NCBI GenBank assembly: GCA_903872785.1
Contig: CAIQLZ010000045.1
Location: 1-6,762 of the forward strand
DNA from: Candidatus Levyibacteriota bacterium
GTDB taxonomy: Bacteria > Patescibacteriota > Microgenomatia > Levybacterales > UBA12049
Reading direction: 5' to 3'
Length of the DNA stretch: 6,762 bases
Shown here: in pieces, positions 1 to 6,762 of the stretch
Layout of the letters: each line of letters starts with the position of its first letter
Position numbering within the stretch: the stretch's first letter is position 1
Notes under the pieces: generated by a model
Seen by the model: only the letters and a program-made list of their open reading frames with translations
What the model was told of the DNA's origin: nothing
Databases searched by the model: none
Made by a program: the position numbers and the translations under genes

Positions 1-3000
1 ATTTCTAACAGATTTTAACTCGTTTTCCATTAGCCCATCCTTTATTAAGAAAAACGTCATGACAAATAAAACAACATTCTGAATCAATATACCATATGTT
101 AAAGGAAGGGCAACATATTCAAATCCATTGTTTATAGCATCAACTTTACCAAGAGCTAGCGGAATAAACAACAAAATGAAGCAAACTAAATAAACCTTTT
201 CATTTACTTTATCTTTCTCATCATTATCTAAAAACATAATTAACGGAATGATCATGAATATCAACGTGTATTCATAGCTTATAAAAGGCACTATAATCAT
301 AAGTAATATGAGAAGCGCTATAGTCTTCCATTTTGAATGCATAAAATAGGCTGAAATGGACCCCAAGATCAACACGATAATAGAAATAACTCTACCAATA
401 ACAATTGGACTCTTACCGAAATCCCCTATAAAACCACCTAATATTCTCATCATGTTTTGAATATTAACCATGTACCCAAAACCCCACTCTGTTGCAAGAT
501 CTATTGTGAAGAAAACGTTTTTAAAAAAACGCAACATGTAACCTATTCCCCCAAGAGCAAAGAAGGGTAGGGTAAACAACATCATGCAATAAATGCATAC
601 TTTATAAATATCTTTATACCTCTTTTCTCTAAACAACAATATCATGAAGATAACCGGATACACCTTGATACCAATAGATATTGATAAACTACCAATTGCT
701 ACTTCCCTCATAAAACGATTTTTACTGTCCTTAAAAAAGACAAACATCATTAAAAATGATAATGCTACAAAAATTATATTTGCACGTTCAAATTGAAAAA
801 GAAACGGGGCCGAAAATAACGTTACAAAAGCAAAAGCATATTTTTCAATTTTTATTCCCTTTTTTACTTCAATTAATAAAATAATAAATATTAATAGCGT
901 TATAAGAACATAAAGAAGAAAAATAATTTCGCCTGATTGAGTTGCTCTAATTACTGAAGCACTTTTTTCTACGATATCATAGGGTACTAATCTGACCATC
1001 AACTTGTAAAATAAAAGTGGCAACGGCGGATAAATAGATCCATAGTTATAGGGCCCATTAAATAAGCTTCTTAGTACATTAAAAAAATCCATAAAGTAAT
1101 CTTTTTTGTCTGAACTAAAAAAACTATAGAAGCTATATCCTCTAGTAATCAATCCACCCAAAAAAAATGATAATATTCCAATTATTGCACTAGTATAAAA
1201 AACAGTTTTCTTATAATTTATTTTAAGCTGCCAAATAATTTTTGACCTCATCATGGAAATATTATTTTTTAGCACAGGATATGTAATTGGATGATTTAAA
1301 CCATACAATTGTCTCAACCATACACATCTTGCCGAAACAACTCTAACGATGTATTTTCTAATGAGAAATATTCCTAAAAGTACCGTAATTATACTAATAA
1401 TAATTCCTAAAGTCATTTTTGGAGGAAAATATTTCAATTCTATAGTGTAAAGACCAGAATTCAGCTCAATGCCAATTAATCCACCATCTACTTTTAAGAA
1501 ATTATTTCTATTTCCGTTTACGTAAAGTGTCCAGCCCTTATCATAAGGAATCGTTAACACAAGAACCTTATTTTCTGTAATACCTATTGTCCCAACAATA
1601 TCATCTTCTTTATAGGAAATAATCTGTAGACAGTCTTTTCTTCTCTCTTTTATTAAATTAGTAACATCTGTTTCTGCCACGATGTCATTTAACTTTTTAA
1701 CAATATTTCTGCTTAGAAGGTTTGATAATTCATTTTGATTATCAATTACAACAAACGACAATAGAGCTAGATCTTTTTCTGAGGTATTAAGTCCCATAAA
1801 CTCATCATGAGTAATAAAACTATTAAAGGTAAATCCTAGAGGTAGGTAATGATTATTTTTGTAAATATTAATGTCGTTAATCGTATCTACATAAAGATAG
1901 TAATCCGGCAACACAATCTTACTTTCATTTTTTATTAGGTAGTATTTAACTCCTAAAAAACTCTGAAGCAAATATCTGTCTCCTACGCCATTTATATAAT
2001 GAAAGTCTACGTATTTTAAGTTTTGAGGTTTTGTACCAGCCGGCATTACCGCATTTGGATACCTCACGAATACATCAGCATTTAGGAGAAAATGAATGTA
2101 ATTCGGTTGATTATTAGCATTATAGCTCCTGAGCCCCCTATAGCCCTGTACCATAGCATCATTATCAGATGGAGTGTGACCGTATTCAGAGATAACCGAA
2201 TCATACGACTTATCAACCCTATATATAGAATTATCTATTTCCTTAAGATAACTAACGGCTCCATTTGTTCCATCAAAATACCCAAGACTATATTTAACAG
2301 GGTCAGGAGCAGTAGTTAATCTGTTATTTATCAAATCCTGAGGAAACCACACCATTTCAACACAAACCAAAACTAATATTATTATTTTTATAACATTTTT
2401 ATATTGTGTATGAAAAAACAACATAGTAAGCAATACGTAGACGACGATAAAAACATAATCAACGTAAAATAAACGGAAATTTTTTATAAAAGCATGCCCA
2501 AATTGCTGAATACTCATATGTAAATTAGTAAGAGAAACAATATCCCCAGGAGTCATAATGCTAACAGCAAATATAATCAATAGCGAAATTAGAGTCCATA
2601 TTCCGACTGTGAAAAAAAGTATCTTGTAATTTAATTTTAATTTGCCAAAAACTCTGTCGATGGCAATTGCTAAAAATAAAGCAAGAGAAAACTGCAAAAT
2701 ATATGTCCAGCGATAATTAAAGTCAGAAAATCCATTAAATAGATAAGAGAAAAACGGTATATATAAAAGCCCAATGAGAACGATTGAAAAAATAACATAT
2801 ATTATTTTTTTTCTATTATTTTCCTCGTTAAATATCTGGGATGCAATAACAAGCGTTATGACACCACAAAACAGTGCAAGTTGAAAATAATCACCCTTAT
2901 ATCCCAAATAAAGTTTTGTTTTTCCGAATACATCATATTCAAATAAACGACCAAGCGCAGTCAAAATTATTTTTATATTAGGCACAAACATATTGCTTAA

Positions 3001-3807
3001 TGCAGGAACTGAAGAACCAATTCTTAGATTAGTAAGTGTTAATGCTAATGACGGGAACAGAAAAAATGCACTTAAGCCTAAGGAAAGTAAAATATATCCG
3101 GCTAATGAAAATGCATAGCTTAGGAAATGTTTTAGCTCAAAACTATTGAGCATAAAATATCTAAACATTGCGTAAATAGCAAGAAAAATAGCAGTCATAT
3201 AGAAAAAATAAAAGAAATACAGAGCAGTAAAAGTCAACATTAGGGCTAAGAACCATCCTCTCTTATTTTGTAGCCAAATTTCAAATCCTAACAAAATTAA
3301 TGGCAAATACACATACATCGTTGCAAAGACATAGTTCTGGCCTGTAACGATCTCATATCCTCCAAATGCATAGGTAATCGCACTGATTAATTTTGCAAAA
3401 GATGACAATTTATACTTACCAAGAAATATCCAAAAGAATATTCCGGAAAAAATTATTTTAGCAATTACCATATAGACAAACATATGGATTATTCCTCCCC
3501 TCCCAAGAAGAAAAAGAATATAAGTAAATGGATCGAAGACAATATCTGGATGAGAAAGTACACTTGTTCCGATTCCCATCTTATCCGACCAAAACGGCAT
3601 CCCATGATTGAACCAATCAAAAAGATAAGTATAAGTTGGCAATGACACTCGTACTGAATCGCTTCCAAAATCCTCAAACAGAAATAGTCTTCCAGCAAAA
3701 ACGTATTGCCTATATAACACAAAAGACATAAAAGAGAGCGTTGCAAGTAACACTAAGATCTGATGACCTTTTAAGAAATATATAATGCTTTTCAGAATAT
3801 TTTTCAT
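1..3807 (-). CDS. YfhO-family membrane protein fused to a GT87-like GT-C module (3' end outside window)
   Basis: A single open frame of 1269 codons with no stop before the window edge. Residues 1-820 match the YfhO family, membrane proteins implied in Bacillota in transferring polyprenyl-phosphate-linked sugars to envelope polymers. They show a basic start and first helix (about 16-36), an acidic first loop LFEDFGSDS (43-51, candidate Asp46/Asp50), YAFGGYEIVTGQ (146-157), YLPLILLGFE (167-176), many helices to about 485, a large extracytoplasmic region (about 490-790) with IYRVD (528-532) and GYRGLRSYNA (555-564), and the typical end IPYDKGWTLYVNG (753-765) and LKYFPP (791-796) before a helix at about 798-817. 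A basic linker (818-867) leads to a second module: helix 868-888, KKDYFMDFFN (Asp903/Asp907), SIYPPLPLLFY (924-934), FERANIIFVAL (1006-1016), IGIKVYPVIF (1045-1054) and SYEYTLIFMIIP (1177-1188), the GT87 pattern. YfhO proteins usually end after the 798-817 helix. The start ATG has no Shine-Dalgarno; an in-frame TAA 15 bases upstream excludes a longer start. The charged tail at 1256-1269 suggests the end is near. Confidence 0.9.
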   Translation of the reverse strand, partial: MKNILKSIIYFLKGHQILVLLATLSFMSFVLYRQYVFAGRLFLFEDFGSDSVRVSLPTYTYLFDWFNHGMPFWSDKMGIGTSVLSHPDIVFDPFTYILFLLGRGGIIHMFVYMVIAKIIFSGIFFWIFLGKYKLSSFAKLISAITYAFGGYEIVTGQNYVFATMYVYLPLILLGFEIWLQNKRGWFLALMLTFTALYFFYFFYMTAIFLAIYAMFRYFMLNSFELKHFLSYAFSLAGYILLSLGLSAFFLFPSLALTLTNLRIGSSVPALSNMFVPNIKIILTALGRLFEYDVFGKTKLYLGYKGDYFQLALFCGVITLVIASQIFNEENNRKKIIYVIFSIVLIGLLYIPFFSYLFNGFSDFNYRWTYILQFSLALFLAIAIDRVFGKLKLNYKILFFTVGIWTLISLLIIFAVSIMTPGDIVSLTNLHMSIQQFGHAFIKNFRLFYVDYVFIVVYVLLTMLFFHTQYKNVIKIIILVLVCVEMVWFPQDLINNRLTTAPDPVKYSLGYFDGTNGAVSYLKEIDNSIYRVDKSYDSVISEYGHTPSDNDAMVQGYRGLRSYNANNQPNYIHFLLNADVFVRYPNAVMPAGTKPQNLKYVDFHYINGVGDRYLLQSFLGVKYYLIKNESKIVLPDYYLYVDTINDINIYKNNHYLPLGFTFNSFITHDEFMGLNTSEKDLALLSFVVIDNQNELSNLLSRNIVKKLNDIVAETDVTNLIKERRKDCLQIISYKEDDIVGTIGITENKVLVLTIPYDKGWTLYVNGNRNNFLKVDGGLIGIELNSGLYTIELKYFPPKMTLGIIISIITVLLGIFLIRKYIVRVVSARCVWLRQLYGLNHPITYPVLKNNISMMRSKIIWQLKINYKKTVFYTSAIIGILSFFLGGLITRGYSFYSFFSSDKKDYFMDFFNVLRSLFNGPYNYGSIYPPLPLLFYKLMVRLVPYDIVEKSASVIRATQSGEIIFLLYVLITLLIFIILLIEVKKGIKIEKYAFAFVTLFSAPFLFQFERANIIFVALSFLMMFVFFKDSKNRFMREVAIGSLSISIGIKVYPVIFMILLFREKRYKDIYKVCIYCMMLFTLPFFALGGIGYMLRFFKNVFFTIDLATEWGFGYMVNIQNMMRILGGFIGDFGKSPIVIGRVISIIVLILGSISAYFMHSKWKTIALLILLMIIVPFISYEYTLIFMIIPLIMFLDNDEKDKVNEKVYLVCFILLFIPLALGKVDAINNGFEYVALPLTYGILIQNVVLFVMTFFLIKDGLMENELKSVRN

Positions 3808-3849
3808 ATGGCTAAGACTATTTTATGTATTAGCATATTTGGCAAATTT

Positions 3850-3868
3850 TATCTATTTAGAATAGATA
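3850..3868. repeat. Small AT-rich inverted repeat in the gap before the YfhO gene
   Basis: TATCTATT-TAG-AATAGATA is a perfect 8-bp inverted repeat with a 3-base loop. It lies in the only real intergenic gap of the window (3808-3873, 66 bp, between the likely end of the GT-C gene and the YfhO start). It has one G-C pair per arm and no run of T after it on the minus strand, so it is a poor intrinsic terminator. It could be a weak mRNA hairpin or a protein-binding palindrome, or chance in AT-rich DNA. No convincing -35/-10 promoter is visible in the same gap. Confidence 0.3.
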
Positions 3869-3873
3869 CGATT

Positions 3874-4032
3874 TCAATTAATGCTACATCTAGTTAATTT
3901 GTTAGATTCTTTCCAAATAGTAAGCGCCGATAAAATAAGAAAGAAAAAATGAAATATTAAAAATAATTTTATTAATCTTGAATCGATAGTCCAAGGTTCG
4001 CTTGGAAACATCTGCATAATCCACACCCCCCC
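3874..4032 (-). other. Out-of-frame C-terminal continuation of the GT-C gene
   Basis: Immediately after the G7 tract, the -1 frame encodes 50 residues starting VWIMQMFPSEPW and ending in TGA at 3876-3874. They complete one membrane helix, add a short loop with Trp and Pro, then form a second strongly hydrophobic helix (IKLFLIFHFFFLILSALTIW) and a basic tail, ESNKLTRC. This is how GT-C proteins usually end. It fits the upstream protein far better than the in-frame tail GCGLCRCFQANLGLSIQD. This frame is open further upstream, to at least 4062, but has no good start of its own, so a separate small gene is unlikely. I interpret it as the real C-terminus of the GT-C protein, reached by one extra G in the tract or by a -1 ribosomal shift. 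Confidence 0.65.
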
Positions 4033-5966
4033 AAAAGCAATGAAAACATAGAAAGATAGCAATATATTAGAGCATTTATTATTTTCTGACTTTCTTTTAA
4101 TACTATAAGCGTAATAGGAACAGACAAATATAATCTATAGTCATAAGCAGCAGTATTAAATGACAGATTAATTAATCCAATTGAAAATACAAAAAGGACC
4201 AAAGCTGTCTCCTTACTATTTAAAGCTTTTAAAATTGAGTAAACATTTTTTTTGGCAACAACAATCAAATTTAATGGCTTAACCAGTAAAAAAGGCGTTA
4301 TGAATGTTAATATGAAAAGAATAGAAGATATATACCCATTTACATGTTGAGTTTCGCATGTATTTAGCTCTAGACACCTACTAAAAAAAGAAGAAATATC
4401 CACCAAGGAATGATTTCCCCAAATAAGATTTCCTAACTTTAAATGAGAATACATGTCATAAGCGCCCATAACATTACTTAAATGATATTCGAGACTACTT
4501 TCTGAACCAAAAATATTTGGCACATAAATTAACGTCAAAAACGTCATAATTAATAGGGCTAAAATAAGGAAACGACGTTTCACAAAAAGAATCGTAAGTA
4601 ATATTAAGGGAAGAATAGTTAATTTTATATTTAATAGTCCTCCTGCACAGACACCAAAACATATGGCTTGAATAATAGAAATTGATTTTTTATTCAATAG
4701 ATGAAAAAACCAAAGGATAAAAATTCCGACAAGTGGACCGAGAATGATATCTACATTTCCCGTATGAATTCCAAGAAGACCTGGTTCTGAAATAAAAAAT
4801 GCAATTAAAAATATAAGAGCGCCGTCGCGAATTTCTTTATTTGCTTTTTTCAATAGTATTATAGTAAATAAAGTAAAAAACACTATGCTCATACAAATGA
4901 AAAAGAAATAAGCAACATATCGATTGGGGTTAATAATTAAAAAAGGTGAAAATAACAAAGGCAATGTTTGCCCAGTGGGATCGTGATAATTCGGCAATAG
5001 AACAGTAAGGTCCATTTTTTGTCCTTTTATCATTTGACTAGCCCGATACTGTACGCCAAGATAAAAATCATTTCCAACGTCTGCATGAAATCTTGATTCC
5101 GTGGAGTAAGTGGAGGGAGCATTGGCATAATTATAAAAAGTGCTAGTTGCAATAATTACAAACAGTAAGATTATAAAAATAGTGACACTATTATTTAAAA
5201 TGGATCGAGAGAAATTTAATTTTATTATATAATTAATCAGTTTTTTCCAAAAAATAGCTATGATATAAGGCAATAATGAAATTAGTAGTGAAATAAACAA
5301 AATGAAAAACAGTTGACCTATTGCTAAAAGAGGGATACTCGAAACAATCTTGACAATAAAAAACTGCAACAATATATAAGGATTTCTTAATAATTCAGAT
5401 TTAGAAAATTTATATTTGGCAAGAAAATAGCCATTTACTCTATCTAAGGAAAGAGAATCGTTTGCTTTTCCAGCCAAAGATTCTATTTCAAATGTGAATG
5501 AAGCATTACGTGAATTTTCAATCACAGGAAATCCAAAAGGAAAAGGAACGTTATTTTGAATTTGATCAGCATTATATGTAGCTTGAAAAAACCAATCTTT
5601 TTTACTAGACTCTTTCAAACGGAATATTATTTGATCATTAACACTTTTATTATGCGTATCAAATGGTATACCAATAATACCCAAGTTATCGACCTTTCCG
5701 AAAAATACTCCTTCAATTTTCCTTCCAGCTAAAAGTTTAATGATGCTTTTAGTATTAAAGTTTGCAAACTTCTCTTTCTGAATAATAGTAGTAATTTCAT
5801 CATATTTCAAACTAGATATTTTGTAGTATAAATTACTATTTATCTGAGCATTGCTAGTCAAAACAAAATATATAAAAAAACAGATAAATAAGACCACCGA
5901 TGGAAAAATTAGGAAGAAGAAGGTTTTTTTTGAGATTATTCTCATCGAGGAAATTTGTGTATTCAT
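3972..5966 (-). CDS. GT-C (GT87/DUF2029-like) integral membrane glycosyltransferase, 3' end probably frameshifted
   Basis: A 664-aa membrane protein. Residues 15-37 form a signal-anchor helix. Residues about 40-195 are an extracytoplasmic, probably beta-rich domain (FPFGFPVIENS at 142-152, TFEIES at 158-163). From about 200 on there are roughly a dozen hydrophobic segments. GT-C features: an acidic first loop after a helix, DVGNDFYLGVQYRA (296-309, candidate catalytic Asp296/Asp300); DPTGQTLPLLFSPF (329-342), in the place of the YPP...P segment of GT87; HTGNVDIIL (401-409); NIKLTILPL (446-454), like the IKLYPL motif of the family; and YDYRLYLSVP (608-617). The family uses polyprenyl-phosphate sugars outside the membrane. 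The start follows the GT2 stop after one base, with no Shine-Dalgarno; an in-frame stop 9 bases upstream rules out a longer start, while Met8 is an alternative. After residue 647 the frame turns from a membrane helix into a Cys-rich, polar 17-residue tail, whereas the -1 frame continues the membrane protein. The intact product would be about 697 aa, ending at 3874. Confidence 0.85.
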   Translation of the reverse strand: MNTQISSMRIISKKTFFFLIFPSVVLFICFFIYFVLTSNAQINSNLYYKISSLKYDEITTIIQKEKFANFNTKSIIKLLAGRKIEGVFFGKVDNLGIIGIPFDTHNKSVNDQIIFRLKESSKKDWFFQATYNADQIQNNVPFPFGFPVIENSRNASFTFEIESLAGKANDSLSLDRVNGYFLAKYKFSKSELLRNPYILLQFFIVKIVSSIPLLAIGQLFFILFISLLISLLPYIIAIFWKKLINYIIKLNFSRSILNNSVTIFIILLFVIIATSTFYNYANAPSTYSTESRFHADVGNDFYLGVQYRASQMIKGQKMDLTVLLPNYHDPTGQTLPLLFSPFLIINPNRYVAYFFFICMSIVFFTLFTIILLKKANKEIRDGALIFLIAFFISEPGLLGIHTGNVDIILGPLVGIFILWFFHLLNKKSISIIQAICFGVCAGGLLNIKLTILPLILLTILFVKRRFLILALLIMTFLTLIYVPNIFGSESSLEYHLSNVMGAYDMYSHLKLGNLIWGNHSLVDISSFFSRCLELNTCETQHVNGYISSILFILTFITPFLLVKPLNLIVVAKKNVYSILKALNSKETALVLFVFSIGLINLSFNTAAYDYRLYLSVPITLIVLKESQKIINALIYCYLSMFSLLLGGCGLCRCFQANLGLSIQD
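4026..4032 (-). repeat. G7 homopolymer tract (C7 on the + strand) at the frame break
   Basis: Seven consecutive C on the given strand, read in the gene as TTG GGG GGG TGT. I found no comparable G or C run elsewhere in this AT-rich window, where long runs are A or T. It sits exactly where the coding quality switches frame. Eight G would give TTG GGG GGG GTG TGG and restore a 697-aa protein. A run of this kind is known as a site of replication slippage (phase variation), of transcriptional or ribosomal slippage, and of homopolymer errors in sequencing. Confidence 0.85.
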
Positions 5967-5967
5967 G

Positions 5968-6696
5968 CTAATAGTTTAGTAACTTGCCTTTTCTTCCCCA
6001 TTTATATGAAAGCATATCTCTAATCATATTTATTGCCACATTTATATTTACGCTGGATTTTCCGCCTTCCCTATCTCTTTCTTCAATCGGAAGTTCAATT
6101 ATTTTATATCCTTTTTTTTGTGCACGAAGTACTATTTCCAGATCTACACTTTCGCTACTTGATATAAGATTAATTCCTTTCACAAATTCTCTTCTGAATA
6201 CCTTTGGATGCATATTTACATCCTTTAGGTTAAGCCCGAAAATCATACGGCAACAAAAATTATAAATTCTTGAAATAACTTTTCTTTGCCAATAAGCCCT
6301 ATCTATTCTTCTACCTTTCACAAAATCAACTTTATTCGCTTCAAGTAATTTTATGGCTTTCGGTATTATATTCGGATCGTCTTGACCATCAGAGCACATA
6401 TAACCAAAATACTTCCCTTTTGCGACTTTCATTCCTTTATTCAATTTCTTACCTGGTTCCATTTCTGCCTGAAATACCTTACAATCACTGTTATTTCGCG
6501 CTAATCGTTGGAGGATTTTCCATGAATTATCCGTCGATCCACCTTCAACTAGAATTATTTCGTAAGGAATTTTTGCTTTTTTAAGAACTTCCTTGCATTC
6601 CTTATATGTTTTTCCTATATTTTCTTCTTCGTTGTAAACATTTAATGCCAAACTGAGCAAGGGGACTTTAGTTCCTGAGGTTAATGCTTTCTTCAT
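5968..6696 (-). CDS. Family-2 glycosyltransferase, polyprenyl-phosphate sugar synthase (DPM1-like)
   Basis: A 242-aa GT-A fold glycosyltransferase (GT2, PF00535 type). The family transfers a sugar from a nucleotide donor to dolichyl or polyprenyl phosphate on the cytoplasmic membrane face. Visible motifs: the first strand SLALNVYNEEENI (15-27), the nucleotide-binding loop EGGSTDNS (51-58), the metal-site region CSDGQDDP (101-108), VKGRR (126-130), and the late basic/glycine motif ERDREGGKSS (206-215), equivalent to the R..G.SK segment of dolichyl-phosphate mannose synthases. There is no C-terminal membrane segment, unlike CsbB or GtrB, so it resembles the soluble DPM1 type. Oddities: the common DDGS is EGGS, and the first Asp of the usual DxD is Cys101. 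The start is fixed: TAA lies in frame directly before the ATG. No Shine-Dalgarno is visible. The TAG stop is one base from the next ATG, implying co-translation with the GT-C gene. The sugar cannot be told from sequence. Confidence 0.93.
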   Translation of the reverse strand: MKKALTSGTKVPLLSLALNVYNEEENIGKTYKECKEVLKKAKIPYEIILVEGGSTDNSWKILQRLARNNSDCKVFQAEMEPGKKLNKGMKVAKGKYFGYMCSDGQDDPNIIPKAIKLLEANKVDFVKGRRIDRAYWQRKVISRIYNFCCRMIFGLNLKDVNMHPKVFRREFVKGINLISSSESVDLEIVLRAQKKGYKIIELPIEERDREGGKSSVNINVAINMIRDMLSYKWGRKGKLLNY

Positions 6697-6714
6697 TTAT
6701 ATTCACATTTACTA

Positions 6715-6762
6715 TCAAACTCTCGTCTTTAACATTTCTATTCTACTGTCGTCCTCGTGACA
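6715..6762 (-). CDS. C-terminal end of an upstream gene (partial, unidentified)
   Basis: Reading leftward from the window edge, this minus-strand frame is open for 15 codons and ends in TGA at 6717-6715. The other two frames hit stops within a few codons. The peptide ends in HEDDSRIEMLKTRV, a charged, soluble-looking tail with no membrane character. Its stop lies 18 bases before the ATG of the GT2 gene, the close same-strand spacing expected inside an operon. It is too short to identify, and an open frame of 15 codons could arise by chance. The call rests mainly on the spacing and on the lack of any other gene or promoter in the 66 bases before the GT2 start. Confidence 0.4.
   Translation of the reverse strand, partial: CHEDDSRIEMLKTRV

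Noticed and set aside
2092..2319. A 75-codon plus-strand open frame
   Set aside because: It is antisense to the extracytoplasmic part of the YfhO protein and shows no family features.
3489..3746. An 85-codon minus-strand open frame within the YfhO gene
   Set aside because: It is a shifted frame of the YfhO N-terminal region, whose own frame gives clear family motifs.
3804..3836. A ten-residue mini-ORF (MLIHKIVLAI) whose TGA overlaps the YfhO ATG as ATGA, a possible leader peptide
   Set aside because: It has no Shine-Dalgarno and no other support; such short frames are common by chance in AT-rich DNA.
3850..3868. Intrinsic terminator after the GT-C gene
   Set aside because: The stem is short and almost all A-T and is not followed by a U-run on the minus strand.
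3808..3873. Promoter before the YfhO gene (TTGCCA followed by TAAAAT, or a Bacteroidota TAnnTTTG box)
   Set aside because: The TTGCCA/TAAAAT spacing is only 14 bases, and the nearest TTTG lacks the correctly spaced TA; neither is convincing.
5924..5931. A8/T8 tracts (also at 6112-6119 and 1160-1167) as further phase-variation switches
   Set aside because: The reading frame continues correctly through all of them, and runs of this length are expected in AT-rich DNA; only the G7 tract coincides with a frame break.
5984..6265. A 93-codon plus-strand open frame
   Set aside because: It lies wholly antisense to the well-supported GT2 gene and has no recognisable motifs; it is a by-product of the codons on the other strand.

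Overview
The window is AT-rich (by eye only about 30% G+C). Essentially all of its coding capacity is on the minus strand, as one tightly packed, apparently co-transcribed cassette of envelope glycosylation genes. Reading along transcription, from right to left: (1) 6762-6715, a short open frame ending in TGA, probably the last 15 codons of an upstream gene; (2) 6696-5968, a soluble family-2 glycosyltransferase of the polyprenyl/dolichyl-phosphate sugar synthase type (242 aa); (3) 5966-3972, a multi-membrane-span GT-C/GT87-like glycosyltransferase with an unusual N-terminal extracytoplasmic domain (664 aa as read, probably 697 aa if a G7 tract near its 3' end is read in the other frame); (4) 3807 to beyond position 1, a very large membrane protein (1269 codons, no stop inside the window) in which a YfhO-type GT-C protein is followed in the same frame by a second, GT87-like membrane module.

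Working model (inference from families): the GT2 enzyme loads a sugar from a nucleotide donor onto a polyprenyl phosphate on the cytoplasmic face. A flippase, not seen here, moves the lipid-linked sugar across the membrane. The two GT-C proteins then use it outside to decorate a cell-surface polymer, lipid or protein. This resembles the CsbB/YfhO logic of Bacillota, but the gene order and the fused architecture differ.

The organism cannot be named from this window. The low G+C and the YfhO family would fit Bacillota. However, none of the three visible starts has a recognisable Shine-Dalgarno sequence, which argues against a typical Bacillota genome and leaves Bacteroidota or a Patescibacteria/CPR lineage as possibilities. 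TGA is used as a stop and Trp is TGG, so the code looks standard.

The points most worth a second look are the G7 tract that separates the GT-C gene from a convincing out-of-frame C-terminal continuation (phase variation, programmed slippage, a recent mutation or a sequencing error), and the in-frame YfhO-GT87 fusion. I see no RNA genes, CRISPR arrays, insertion sequences or attachment sites. The only non-coding stretch of note is the 66-bp gap between genes 3 and 4, which holds a small AT-rich palindrome.
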